Shown piece by piece: positions 15,828 through 24,264 of a DNA stretch of 26,112 nucleotides (its first letter is position 1; every line of letters starts with the position of its first letter). The stretch is from JBFJVZ01 sp041623895. GTDB taxonomy: Bacteria; Planctomycetota; Planctomycetia; Pirellulales; Pirellulaceae. The stretch lies in the NCBI GenBank assembly GCA_041623895.1, contig JBFJVZ010000051.1, positions 1 through 26,112 on the forward strand, given 5' to 3'. A model generated the notes under the pieces. It was not told the origin of the DNA and did not search any database. It saw nothing but the letters and a program-made list of their open reading frames with translations. The position numbers and the translations under genes were made by a program.

Positions 15828-17717
15828 ATGGGCAAGCTGCAACGAGACAAGAGAACACTTTCGTATCGGGCCAAGGCAATCTATGGAGTGCTGGTAACCA
15901 CCCTGTTTTTCGGCTTGCTTGAGTGCCTGCTGGCGGTTTTCGGTGTCCAGCCAACCCTGGCGGATCGAGATCCCTTTGTGGGCTTTGAGTCGAGCATCCC
16001 ACTGTTTGTCCAGCGAACACACGACGGCCAACCCTATCTGCAAACGGCGGCCAACAAGCTGAGCTTCTTCAACGCCCAGCGATTTCCAAAAGACAAGGCA
16101 GCTAACACGTTTCGCATTTTCTGCCTGGGGGGGTCAACGACGTTTGGTCGTCCCTATGACGACCGGACATCGTTTGTCGGATGGCTGCGGGAATTGTTGC
16201 CGCTTGCTGATCCGGACCAAAATTGGGAGGTCATCAACGCCGGGGGTGTCAGTTACGCGAGTTACCGAGTGGCTGCGGTCATGGATGAGCTAGTCAAATA
16301 CTCACCCGATCTGTTTGTCATTTATAGCGGCCACAATGAGTTTCTGGAGGAACGAACTTACGGAGAATTGAGGACCGGGTCACCGATCTTGCGACACCTG
16401 ACAGGCCCGTTACTGCACAGTCGGAGCTTTGCACTTGCGGGACGTTTTTTGACGACGGCGGACCACTCCAATTCGACTGCTCGTTCTCTGCTGCCCGGGG
16501 AAGTCGATGCCATTCTGGATCACGCCTCTGGCCCGGACGACTACAGGCGAGACGATCGACTTCGCTCCCACGTGCTGAAGCATTTTGAATTCAATCTCGC
16601 CCGCATGGCGCGTGTCGCGCGCGCTGCAGGTGCGGAGGTGATCTTCGTGACACCTGCCGCGAACCTCAAGGATTTTTCGCCGTTCAAGAGCGAGCATCAC
16701 GGGGACCTGGACGAGCAACAACAACAGCGGTGGTCCAGCTTGTTCAACACCGCCATGCAGTTGGAGGCGGAGGGGGATTCGGATCAGGCGCTGACGATGT
16801 TCTCAGCCGCGGCAGAGATTGACAGCGGTCGGGCCGACTTGCATTTTCGCATCGGTAAGGCGCTGTTTGCGAAACAGCGATTCGCCGCGGCACGTGATTC
16901 CTTTCAGCGTGCCATCGACCAAGACATTTGCCCGCTTCGTGCGCTCCCGGATCTCCAGAAACGGGTGGAGCAAGTGGCGGTTGTTCATCGCGCTGCCCTG
17001 GTGGACTTTAACAGCATCGTCAGCAACGCGTGCCTGGAGACTCATGGGCACAATTGTCCCGGACGAGAATATTTCTTGGATCACGTTCACCCCACCGTTG
17101 CAACCCATCGCCTGCTGGCTCTTGCCGTGATTCAGGCGATGACGCGGCAAGGAACCGTGACACCGGATCGGGGCCGGGACGAGCGAGCCATTGCCCGGGC
17201 GTCGCGCCGTATCGAATCGCGGATCGATTCGGAACTCCAGGCGCGAGCCCTGACGAATTTGGCACAGGTGCTCAGCTGGGCGGGAAAACAACAGGAGGCG
17301 GGCCCCCTGGCGGAGCAAGCGATTCGTTTGCGATCCAACGCGAAATTGAACGAAGACCCTGAAAGCATGTTCTATGCCGCTGTCGGCTATGCGACCAGCG
17401 GCCGCGACGTGGAAGCGACGGCACTGTTTGAAAAGGTTGTGGAACTGCAGCCATCGAATGCTCAAGCTCGTTGGCGACTGGCTGTCTTGCTTTACGATCA
17501 GCTTCGCTACCAGCAGGCTTTAGGCCATTTCCGCGAAGCCGTGCGATTGGATCCGCAGGACGCGTATTCCCATCAGATGCTCGGTGCGGTGCTGATCAAG
17601 CTTGATCGCTTTGACGATGCGCTGGCGGCTTTGCATCGGGCTGCCGAATTGGACCCGGACAATCCTGGCCTCCGCAAGAATATTGCCCGGGTACGGGAGC
17701 AGGTCGGCGGTGGATAA
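15828..17717 (+). CDS. Membrane-anchored SGNH hydrolase-like protein with TPRs
   Basis: About 629 residues from ATG 15828 (GAGAG upstream). A membrane segment (YGVLVTTLFFGLLECLLAVFG) near residues 19-39 probably anchors the protein. An SGNH/GDSL-type hydrolase follows with GGSTT (S103), the block III motif G168HNEF and the block V dyad D418HVH421. A TPR-like segment (about 300-370, ALTMFSAAAEIDSG onwards) is inserted between blocks III and V, and at least three C-terminal TPRs follow (about 510-625). SGNH proteins of this kind include esterases and O-acetyl transferases, but the substrate is unknown. The frame is open to ATG 15702, which would add 42 residues coded by a repeat element; this start is doubted. 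Confidence 0.85.
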   Translation: MGKLQRDKRTLSYRAKAIYGVLVTTLFFGLLECLLAVFGVQPTLADRDPFVGFESSIPLFVQRTHDGQPYLQTAANKLSFFNAQRFPKDKAANTFRIFCLGGSTTFGRPYDDRTSFVGWLRELLPLADPDQNWEVINAGGVSYASYRVAAVMDELVKYSPDLFVIYSGHNEFLEERTYGELRTGSPILRHLTGPLLHSRSFALAGRFLTTADHSNSTARSLLPGEVDAILDHASGPDDYRRDDRLRSHVLKHFEFNLARMARVARAAGAEVIFVTPAANLKDFSPFKSEHHGDLDEQQQQRWSSLFNTAMQLEAEGDSDQALTMFSAAAEIDSGRADLHFRIGKALFAKQRFAAARDSFQRAIDQDICPLRALPDLQKRVEQVAVVHRAALVDFNSIVSNACLETHGHNCPGREYFLDHVHPTVATHRLLALAVIQAMTRQGTVTPDRGRDERAIARASRRIESRIDSELQARALTNLAQVLSWAGKQQEAGPLAEQAIRLRSNAKLNEDPESMFYAAVGYATSGRDVEATALFEKVVELQPSNAQARWRLAVLLYDQLRYQQALGHFREAVRLDPQDAYSHQMLGAVLIKLDRFDDALAALHRAAELDPDNPGLRKNIARVREQVGGG

Positions 17718-17742
17718 CAACGAGGCTGCTTAGGTTTCCGGA

Positions 17743-18639
17743 TCAGGGGAAACTGTACTCGGGGTTCGAGGTATCGAAATCACTGTCGGTCAGGCCCACA
17801 TTAGTCTTGATGTCGTGGTAGGTATACGACTCCTGCAGGGGCAATTGGCCGATGTCGTCGCTGGCGACGTGTTCTCCCTCCTGCGGCCAGCCAAAACTTC
17901 GATAACTCAGAATCAGTTGGCGATCGGGATCATAGGCGATTTCTGCCAAAGCAAAATCGTCCTCGCCGCCGGCGGGCTTGCTGCGACGAACTTGAATCAG
18001 TTCGGCAGGGACATCGCCGACCCGATAATCCCCGGTAATCGTTACCGAAATGTCGGGACTATCGACATCGCGTTCCCCGCGTTCGATCAGCTTTTCGACC
18101 AGCCGAACCATGCCAATTTCGCTGATGGGATAGCGTTGGCCGCGCATCGCGATCATGCCGTTGGGATCAAGTGAAATCGTCATCAGGCCCAACAAACCGG
18201 CTTCCTTGACCTGCATGTTACCGTCGTAGATGTCTTCGCCCCAAATGACTTCGCGTCCATTTACGCTGTCGGGTCGAGTAAATTTCAGATAGACACGCAT
18301 GGGGGCATCGTCGGTTTCGTTACGCAACCGAGTCTGGACTTTCATCAGAATTTCACTTTCCTCCGTCAGGACACCGCTCGTGTCAGTTTCCTGTTTGACG
18401 AATCTTGCGCTGTAATCGTTCAGCGAAGTCGACATCTGCTGACGTGCTTGGCGAGCCAACTCCAGAACGTCGGCCATAGAAGCCTGTCGCGTGTTGGAAT
18501 CACCGCCAGTGACATTGATGTTGTTGGGGGCGGTGGTGCTGGATGCCTGAGAATCACTTCGGCTGCGGTAAAACAGCCCGCCGGCAACGGCCAGAATTGC
18601 CGCAATCGCGATCAGCGTTTTTTTTCTAGTCAATTTCAC
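17743..18639 (-). CDS. DUF1571 family protein
   Basis: A 298-residue exported protein of a family common in Planctomycetes and of unknown function. From GTG 18639 it begins VKLTRKKTLIAIAAILAVAGG, a signal anchor or signal peptide, then has a low-complexity Ser/Thr/Asn stretch and the conserved core: NDYSARFVKQE, VYLKFTRPDSVNGREVIWGE, EAGLLG and ISLDPNGMIAMRGQRYPISE, ending in LVEKLIERGE. This core is typical of DUF1571. The frame is open to a GTG at 18714, but that codon lies inside a hairpin and the extension has no signal-like features. It is transcribed after the upstream secreted protein gene, probably in one unit. Confidence 0.85.
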   Translation of the reverse strand: MKLTRKKTLIAIAAILAVAGGLFYRSRSDSQASSTTAPNNINVTGGDSNTRQASMADVLELARQARQQMSTSLNDYSARFVKQETDTSGVLTEESEILMKVQTRLRNETDDAPMRVYLKFTRPDSVNGREVIWGEDIYDGNMQVKEAGLLGLMTISLDPNGMIAMRGQRYPISEIGMVRLVEKLIERGERDVDSPDISVTITGDYRVGDVPAELIQVRRSKPAGGEDDFALAEIAYDPDRQLILSYRSFGWPQEGEHVASDDIGQLPLQESYTYHDIKTNVGLTDSDFDTSNPEYSFP

Positions 18640-18694
18640 AAACCAGATGGCGTGAACAGGGCGTGGTAAGAGACCGATTGACTGACGTAAAGTC

Positions 18695-18720
18695 GGGCAG
18701 GCGCCTGTTGGCACCTGCCC
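18695..18720. terminator. Strong hairpin between two minus-strand genes
   Basis: GGGCAGGCGCC and GGCACCTGCCC form an 11-base stem with one mismatch and a TGTT loop. It lies 25 bases after the stop of the unknown secreted protein gene. No T-run follows on the minus strand, so it may be a pause, mRNA-stability or attenuating hairpin rather than a terminator. Confidence 0.4.
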
Positions 18721-18744
18721 GCTCGATTTAATCGATTCGTTTCA

Positions 18745-20460
18745 CTAGAACTGGCCACCTTGCATCCGCGCTTGCTGCAGTGCCGTGACGGCAGAGCCAA
18801 TCGCTTTCAACAAGCCTTCGCCGAGCAGGAGTTGCGATGTGGCCCCGTTAGGTTGTGAATCGGACACAACACTCACGTGACCTGGATCTGCGGCGGTAGC
18901 CAGCGCAGTGATCATGGCGGCAACGACTTCGTTCTCTTCAACCGACTGAGCGTATTCCAACACCGGCAAGAGTCTGAATTGCAGCTGCGCGAGCGGACGT
19001 TTTTCGCCGGTATCCTGGTCGCCGGAGTCGATCAGACGCTTCATTTCCGCTTCGCTATCGTCTCCGACGGCCACGAAGACTGCTTTGTCTGCGGTGCCGA
19101 TATGCACGCGAAGTGTCTCGCCAAAGATTTTGCGGACTTCGTCCTCATCCGCTGGCACATCGGCTTCGATGACATGCATCGTGACACCGTTGTATTTGCC
19201 CTGATCGAACTTGAAGCGAGGTGCATTCGGTTCTTCCTTCACTTTTTCGGCGAGATCTTTGACGATTTGGGCAGCCTCGTTCCCATCGGCAATGAATGCT
19301 CCCAGCACGAAGCGAATCTGGTCCTGATCAGCAATCAACATGGCCCCCATGTCGACTTTGCCCTCGGAAATTGAATTGACAGCCAATTCGCCAATTCGTT
19401 CGATCATTTCGGCGATTTCCGCTTGATCGTTCGGGGAAAGGCTATCCTCCCCAGCCAACGCTGTGCGAATCGTACCGAGCCCATTCTCCAAACTGGTTTT
19501 AGCGACCTCGATCGATTTAGGGCTAATGGAACTTGCCTGGTGGAAGTAGGCGGCGGCGGATTGGCGAATGACGGATGCGAAACGGGAGGGAATCACCTTC
19601 TGTCCGCTGTACATATCGGCCAAATCCGTACCGGCGACTGCGGTAAAGGAGAAGTCCATCGCCAGGCGTTTGCCCGCAGAGTCGATATTGAAACCGAAGC
19701 TTATTTCGTCGGTATCTTGAATCAGCAATTCGAGCTGAGCGATAGAGTTTTCGGCCATCTTGCGTGCCGCTTCCGCGTCGTCGTTATTCTGCTGCGCCAT
19801 CGCTTGCTCGAAACCTTGCCGCATCTGCGCAACGATCATGTTTCGAGTTTCGGCCGGCACCTGTTGCATACGAACTCGAAAGGCGATGTCGTAATCATTC
19901 CCCAATCCCTTGAACAGTGTCGTTGGGTCTTCCGGTGCCATCCCCAGCAGATCACGGTTGCGAGCCAGCACGGCCCAACCGGTGTTTTGACGGATGTAAA
20001 TCGTGTTCACACCAACCGCAATCGCCAGCGTTCCGTCATCCAATTTGTCAACGGGACCAATCTGCGCTTTCAAGCGATCCAGCACGGTGTTGACATCCGG
20101 CGTGGGGATCAGAGCGATCGGCTCCGGGGCTCCGTCCACCATCGGTACCAGGACGCCGATGGGTTTCGTGGAATCAATTCCCTGTGTGAAAGTCGCCGCC
20201 ATCATTTGGAACATGCCACCAGCTTGTGGCTGTCCCATCACGGAGGTGATGTAGTTGACATCGTTCATCAACTTTTCCATCGAGGCAATCGTGAGCACGA
20301 GGACCGGTTCGTTACCGGCACCCAGCGCAGGTGCACTGCCTCCGCCTGGCTGCAGCTTTTCTTGGGCAATCAAGGAAGCCGGCAAGGTAACCGCGGCCAC
20401 CAGTGTGGCGAGCGAGATTGACATGATTCGGTTGCGAATCAAAGGACTAAAGAAACCCAT
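18745..20460 (-). CDS. Secreted protein of unknown function
   Basis: A 571-residue protein with an N-terminal hydrophobic segment (about 12-32, SISLATLVAAVTLPASLIAQ) fitting a Sec signal peptide with cleavage near AQ-E. The mature part is acidic and rich in Ala, Gln and Met, with repeated beta/alpha-like stretches (for example PIGVLVPMVDGAPEPIALIP and, later, KVDMGAMLIADQDQIRFVLG), suggesting duplicated domains. I do not recognise a family; similar large secreted proteins are known in Planctomycetes. ATG 20460 has AAAGGA 11 bases upstream; ATG 20472 would place that site too close. No catalytic motif is seen. The downstream neighbour is DUF1571. Confidence 0.75.
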   Translation of the reverse strand: MGFFSPLIRNRIMSISLATLVAAVTLPASLIAQEKLQPGGGSAPALGAGNEPVLVLTIASMEKLMNDVNYITSVMGQPQAGGMFQMMAATFTQGIDSTKPIGVLVPMVDGAPEPIALIPTPDVNTVLDRLKAQIGPVDKLDDGTLAIAVGVNTIYIRQNTGWAVLARNRDLLGMAPEDPTTLFKGLGNDYDIAFRVRMQQVPAETRNMIVAQMRQGFEQAMAQQNNDDAEAARKMAENSIAQLELLIQDTDEISFGFNIDSAGKRLAMDFSFTAVAGTDLADMYSGQKVIPSRFASVIRQSAAAYFHQASSISPKSIEVAKTSLENGLGTIRTALAGEDSLSPNDQAEIAEMIERIGELAVNSISEGKVDMGAMLIADQDQIRFVLGAFIADGNEAAQIVKDLAEKVKEEPNAPRFKFDQGKYNGVTMHVIEADVPADEDEVRKIFGETLRVHIGTADKAVFVAVGDDSEAEMKRLIDSGDQDTGEKRPLAQLQFRLLPVLEYAQSVEENEVVAAMITALATAADPGHVSVVSDSQPNGATSQLLLGEGLLKAIGSAVTALQQARMQGGQF

Positions 20461-20865
20461 TGTTGAAATCATCCTTTCAGGAGCAGGAGGCGTGTGCGGA
20501 AATCAGCTAGTTGAGTATGGGATCAGGCAGTGGCTGACGAGCCGAGTTTGAACCGGCCGAGAACTGATTCGCTTGCAATCCAAAACCGAATTCTCAGCAC
20601 AAATCACCAGATTCTAAATAATATGATCGAAACAAGGCCAAGACCTTACGAGCCCCGCATTCAGCCTTGCCATTGCAAATCCGGTGAGATTTTTGCAAAG
20701 CACAGCGCGACGCACCTCGATATCCTCTTTACCTTGGCAACTCGGGATTAGTTTCATGGTTGCCAAACGACACGGCAACCGGAGGCGAAGTCAGATCTCC
20801 GCAAGTTTTCCCCGAATCAAGAATACAGCTCGCCATTAGCTAGCCAAGCCGGGGCAGCAGATCGC
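20461..20865. other. Intergenic region between infA and the secreted protein gene
   Basis: This 405-base stretch contains no convincing gene; a 73-residue plus-strand frame at 20530-20751 lacks protein-like features. A hairpin GGTTGCC-N9-GGCAACC is at 20758-20780. It is not followed by T residues on the minus strand, so it is at best a weak infA terminator. The promoter for the secreted protein gene must be within the region but is not evident. Confidence 0.35.
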
Positions 20866-21087
20866 CTATCTTTCTCGATAGGTAATTCGACCCTTGGTCA
20901 AGTCATAGGGCGACAGTTCCACGCGGACTTTGTCCCCAGGAACAATTCGAATAAAGTGCTTTCGCATCCGGCCCGCAACATGTGCCATCACCTCACTTCC
21001 GGTCTCCAATTGGACGCGGAAGCGTGTGTTGGCCAATGCTTGCGTGACAGTGCCCTCGACCTCGAAGGCTTCTTCTTTCTTTCCCAA
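20866..21087 (-). CDS. infA: Translation initiation factor IF-1
   Basis: A 73-residue S1-like OB-fold protein that binds the A site of the 30S subunit during initiation. Recognisable family segments are EVEGTVTQALANTRFRVQL, VMAHVAGRMRKHFIRI, PGDKVRVELSPYDLTKGRI and YRER at the end. Length is normal. Translation starts at TTG (21085-21087), with AGGAG at 21098-21094 six bases upstream, an unusual start for a translation factor. A short dyad (CCTATC/GATAGG, 20865-20882) spans the stop codon. The gene is downstream of rpsI with a 203-base gap, apparently separately expressed. Confidence 0.95.
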   Translation of the reverse strand: MGKKEEAFEVEGTVTQALANTRFRVQLETGSEVMAHVAGRMRKHFIRIVPGDKVRVELSPYDLTKGRITYRER

Positions 21088-21235
21088 AATTCGCTCCTGG
21101 TGTTAACCGAAGGTGAGAGGCTCACCGGCAATCGTCGACTTCGCGACCCATAATCAGGCAAAACCGCCAAAATGGCAGGCTTTCCTGTGCATCTGATCAA
21201 TGGTGCACAACCTGTGCCGATCAGACCGCCCTGGT

Positions 21236-21253
21236 GCTGATGGTTATATCAGC
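21236..21253. terminator. Small hairpin between rpsI and infA
   Basis: GCTGAT and ATCAGC form a six-base stem with a GGTTAT loop about 40 bases after the rpsI stop. A T-tract is absent on the minus strand, so terminator function is uncertain. Confidence 0.25.
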
Positions 21254-21290
21254 TTTGGGCTCTTCGTTCACGCTCAAACGACGGCAAAAA

Positions 21291-21704
21291 CTAACGCTTG
21301 CTGAACTGCACTCCACGCCGAGCGCCACGTAAACCGGGCTTCTTACGCTCCTTCATGCGCGAATCTCGCGTCAAGAAACCGCCTTCGCGGAGCACTTCGT
21401 GCAAGGATTCATCAAAGCTTACCAGGGCACGGGCCAAACCCATTCGCACGGCGCCACTCTGGCCCGTCATTCCACCGCCGTCGACACGCACCAATACGTC
21501 GACTTTATCACTCAACTGAACGGCGGCAAGAGTCTGGGTGATCGCCTTGCGATCTTGATCGTTGGGGAAGTATTCCTCGACCGGCTTTTTGTTGATGGTG
21601 ATCTTTCCACCGCCGTCACGAACTCGCACTCGAGCAACACTGCTCTTGCGGCGACCTGTGCCCAAGGCGTCCCCACTGATCTTGTCTTTCTTAACCGCGA
21701 CCAT
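21291..21704 (-). CDS. rpsI: 30S ribosomal protein S9
   Basis: A 137-residue S9 protein of the small subunit head. Family motifs are GTGRRKSSVARVRV near the N-terminus, GGGMTGQSGAVRMGLARAL in the middle and the C-terminal tail KKPGLRGARRGVQFSKR, which reaches the P-site tRNA. Length is normal. It is 44 bases downstream of rplM, the conserved L13-S9 operon. There is no Shine-Dalgarno site before the ATG, as often in Planctomycetes. Confidence 0.97.
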   Translation of the reverse strand: MVAVKKDKISGDALGTGRRKSSVARVRVRDGGGKITINKKPVEEYFPNDQDRKAITQTLAAVQLSDKVDVLVRVDGGGMTGQSGAVRMGLARALVSFDESLHEVLREGGFLTRDSRMKERKKPGLRGARRGVQFSKR

Positions 21705-21748
21705 GAACTTGGTTTTCTATAGGATTTCTAAAGGATTGCAATTCTGAC

Positions 21749-22201
21749 CTAGACCACTTTCTTGCTAGTTCGCTCCAGCGGACTGGGCTGCTGCGCCGAG
21801 TGCGGATGGTCCGGACCGGCATAGATTTTTAGCTTCTTCAGCATCTGGCGAGCCAACTTGTTTTTCGGCAACATCCGGCGGACCGCGTGGTAAATCAAGT
21901 CTTCGGGTTTGCGTTGCTGGCGATCTCCGTAGCTTTCCAGTCGCAATCCCGGGTGACCGGTGTACCAGGTGTAATGACGAGCATCCATTTTTCTGCCCGT
22001 CATGCCGATTTTCTCAGCGTTAACGACGATCACAAAGTCACCACAGTCAACGTGCGGCGTGTATTCGGGCCGATGTTTGCCCATCAGTACCACAGCAATG
22101 TCGCTTGCTAAACGACCCAAGACTTCGTCGCTCGCGTCGACGAGATACCAGTGTTTTTCTACTTGACCAGGCTTGGCCACGAAGGATGTTTGAGCCGCCA
22201 C
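21749..22201 (-). CDS. rplM: 50S ribosomal protein L13
   Basis: A 150-residue L13 protein of the large subunit. Motifs include KHWYLVDASDEVLGRLAS, VLMGKHRPEYTPHVDCGDFV, VNAEKIGMTG, YTGHPG and RRMLPKNKLARQMLKKLKIY, with the usual AGPDHPH end. The open frame continues upstream to 22354, but L13 homology begins near QTSFVAKPG. GTG 22201 gives a normal-size protein and sits about 70 bases after a plausible promoter, so it is the chosen start. No good Shine-Dalgarno site precedes it. It leads the rplM-rpsI operon. Confidence 0.93.
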   Translation of the reverse strand: MAAQTSFVAKPGQVEKHWYLVDASDEVLGRLASDIAVVLMGKHRPEYTPHVDCGDFVIVVNAEKIGMTGRKMDARHYTWYTGHPGLRLESYGDRQQRKPEDLIYHAVRRMLPKNKLARQMLKKLKIYAGPDHPHSAQQPSPLERTSKKVV

Positions 22202-22277
22202 AGGACTGCTTTTTCTGTACGTTGATAGACCGATAGGATCAGCCGATCGCGCTCGGGCGGTCGACAGCGAACCAAAA

Positions 22278-22306
22278 AATTTATCGCTCCAGACGATTCT
22301 GAGCAA
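22278..22306 (-). promoter_or_regulatory. Candidate sigma-70 promoter of rplM-rpsI
   Basis: On the minus strand TTGCTC (22306-22301) is followed after exactly 17 bases by TAAATT (22283-22278). This gives a transcript start near 22271 and a leader of about 70 bases before GTG 22201. Planctomycete promoters are poorly known, so this is a pattern match only. Confidence 0.4.
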
Positions 22307-22380
22307 GGCCTTTCGCCGCTTTTGTCTGCAGATCGACGGCGCGACTCCCCCCAAGCCACCGCCCAGGCATGGCGGTTTAG

Positions 22381-22484
22381 AGCAATTTCATCATTGATGT
22401 GGGATCTTCGGTAGGCCAGGACTTGTCCTGGCGCCTTATTGCCAGGACAAGTCCTGGCCTACGAGATATCGGAAAACGCTCTGG
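22381..22484 (+). repeat. Repeat family A, copy 2 (~105-bp palindromic element)
   Basis: This copy is the inverted counterpart of 9633-9740. The core lies at 22411-22462, with two CCAGGACTTGTCCTGG-type arms in inverted orientation. The outer arms AGCAATTTCATCATTGATG and GAGATATCGGAAAA are shared too. It lies between the photolyase 3' end and rplM. Confidence 0.85.
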
Positions 22485-22499
22485 GCCGCTTTTCTTTGC

Positions 22500-22583
22500 T
22501 CTCGGACGTCGGCAGACTTCCGAGCCGCGGGGATCGTCGGATTTTTCTTCCGAATTCCGCGACGCAGAATGGTTCGCGGCATT
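22500..22583. repeat. Repeat family B, decayed copy
   Basis: TCGGACGTCGGCAGACTTCCG near 22502-22522 resembles the left arm of family B, and CCGAATTCCGCGACGCAGAATG (22550 on), continuing to GCGGCATTA, resembles the right arm and flank. The copy reaches the photolyase stop codon (22582-22584). Confidence 0.5.
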
Positions 22584-24051
22584 AAGTGGCCTGCCCAAAT
22601 CGCTGCAAATATTTCTTCAGCCGCAGCTTTTTCCGAGCACTGTCGCTGGTCATGTAGCGGACAGAGCCGAAAACGGGTCGTTTCGGACCCCAGGCGCGGT
22701 CGTAGCGGCCCAGAACCCAGAAAATACCGTTGTATGAGTTGGGATCGCGACCGTCCAACGCGTACTTGTTGTTCAACTGGAGCATGATCTCCAATGCTTC
22801 TCGAGGCGTTTCGCTCCAGTGCAGGATTTTCTTGCCCCACAGCATTCTCATGTAATTGTGAACGATGCCATGACGTGTTAGCTCGGTTTGAGCCGCATTC
22901 CAAAGTTCATCGTGCGTCTGGGCCTGCTCGAATTCGTCCAGGCTGTAAAGCTGCGGGCGCGGGTCCGACTCGTGCTCGGCAAGCGTCTTTAACGCCCATT
23001 CGGGCAGGGAATCGAATTTGTCATACGAATCGGGATGGCGAAACGACATGTTGAATCCCAGTTCGCGCCAAGTCAGCATTTGATCCAAAAAGCTCTCAGC
23101 CGGCTGACTGGTATTCCAATACCCGTGGTTCTTGCCGTTGACCGGACCCGCATCCTCGGGGGACCAATCCTCGTGGTCCAACACGCCGGCAACGATTTCG
23201 TGCGCAGAGATGTGTCCAAAGTGCAAATGTGGACTCAGGCCCGTGGTCGCATGTTCGTCAGGATGATTTCGATCGTCATCGTACCGCTCGAGTGTTTTCT
23301 GCAAAAAGTTTTTCAGTCGCTTTGCTGCTTCGACGCTGCCACCGCTGATCGACTCGCTGGGACCCACGGAGTGATCAATCGGTAGCGAAGCTAGTCCGTC
23401 GTCCCGCAGCAGCGTTTCGAGCTCGGCGGCCGGCCACCGTTTGGTGATTTCTGCCGGCAGCGACTTGAGCTTGGGCAGCTTGACTCGGGAAAGCGGATTT
23501 CGCTTTGGCACATCCACGAGCGCGTCCAAAACATTCTTCTGCATCCAACGCCGATAGCTATGGGCAACGGTGAAGGTTCGCTCGGCTTGACGAAGCGGCA
23601 TCACACCGTTGCTGTCCACCAGTTCCAACCGCGCCGGCAAACGATCTTTAACCGCATCAATCATGTGCGGCAGAAAAAAACAGGGGTACTCATCTGTGAC
23701 GACCGTACAGGCCTGGCGGGCGAGTCGGTGCAACAGCGGAGTGCCCGCCCCGGGACTGGGCTCAACGTAGGGATAGTACAGCACGGCCTTGTTTGCCAGC
23801 GCTTGAGCGTTATCCCGCATGCCCTGGATGATGAATCGGTGGAGGCGATCGCTGGCCCAGCGATAGCGAACTCTCAGCGGTTCCAGAATCAGCAATGGTT
23901 TACCGAACTCTTTGGCCCGATCGACCGCGTGCTGAAGAGCAAAGTTATAGCGTGTGCGTCGGAAGGCGATCATCCAATACAGCACGTATTGGCCATCGGT
24001 TCGCATCGGATGCTGATTCGCAAATCGGTGTCGAACCTCAGGAATCAACAT
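22582..24051 (-). CDS. phr: Class II CPD photolyase (deoxyribodipyrimidine photo-lyase)
   Basis: A 489-residue FAD-dependent enzyme that splits cyclobutane pyrimidine dimers using blue or near-UV light. The N-terminal photolyase domain shows YVLYWMIAFRRTRYNFAL, a class II hallmark. The FAD-binding C-terminal domain shows TTGLSPHLHFGHISAHE, ESFLDQMLTWRELGFN, HGIVHNYMRMLWGKKILHWS, and DGRDPNSYNGIFWVLGRYDR, then AWGPKRPVFGSVRYM. Length is typical of class II enzymes. ATG 24051 gives the full product; ATG 24006 is an alternative just before the conserved region. It is a stand-alone gene with repeats on both sides. Regulation is not evident. Confidence 0.96.
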   Translation of the reverse strand: MLIPEVRHRFANQHPMRTDGQYVLYWMIAFRRTRYNFALQHAVDRAKEFGKPLLILEPLRVRYRWASDRLHRFIIQGMRDNAQALANKAVLYYPYVEPSPGAGTPLLHRLARQACTVVTDEYPCFFLPHMIDAVKDRLPARLELVDSNGVMPLRQAERTFTVAHSYRRWMQKNVLDALVDVPKRNPLSRVKLPKLKSLPAEITKRWPAAELETLLRDDGLASLPIDHSVGPSESISGGSVEAAKRLKNFLQKTLERYDDDRNHPDEHATTGLSPHLHFGHISAHEIVAGVLDHEDWSPEDAGPVNGKNHGYWNTSQPAESFLDQMLTWRELGFNMSFRHPDSYDKFDSLPEWALKTLAEHESDPRPQLYSLDEFEQAQTHDELWNAAQTELTRHGIVHNYMRMLWGKKILHWSETPREALEIMLQLNNKYALDGRDPNSYNGIFWVLGRYDRAWGPKRPVFGSVRYMTSDSARKKLRLKKYLQRFGQAT

Positions 24052-24150
24052 CTATCAGGTGGCTAGCGGAGGGCGTCATGGACGAATAACAGTGTTTATC
24101 AATCCGTCAAGCCTTGGTGCTTTGTCAAAGCTTGATTCGTGAGTTGGCCA

Positions 24151-24227
24151 GGAAAAAGGTTCAGACACCAAAAGCCGGAACGGCCCTTCGGGTGCTTTGC
24201 ACGTTTGCTGTCTGCCCCCTTTTTTCC
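24151..24227. repeat. REP-like palindromic element (family C)
   Basis: Left end GGAAAAAGGTTCAGACACC and right end GCTGTCTGCCCCCTTTTTTCC are imperfect inverted copies; internal AGCCGGAACGGCCC is palindromic. The ends match 15632-15724 and the palindrome at 1-20. Confidence 0.75.
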
Positions 24228-24264
24228 AACGTGTTCAAGCCCCGTTCTCAATCCTGACAAAGCA

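Noticed and set aside
19423..20421. 332-residue plus-strand open frame opposite the secreted protein gene
   Set aside because: Composition rich in His, Arg and Cys with no hydrophobic core or motif; the minus-strand frame has a signal peptide and ribosome binding site.
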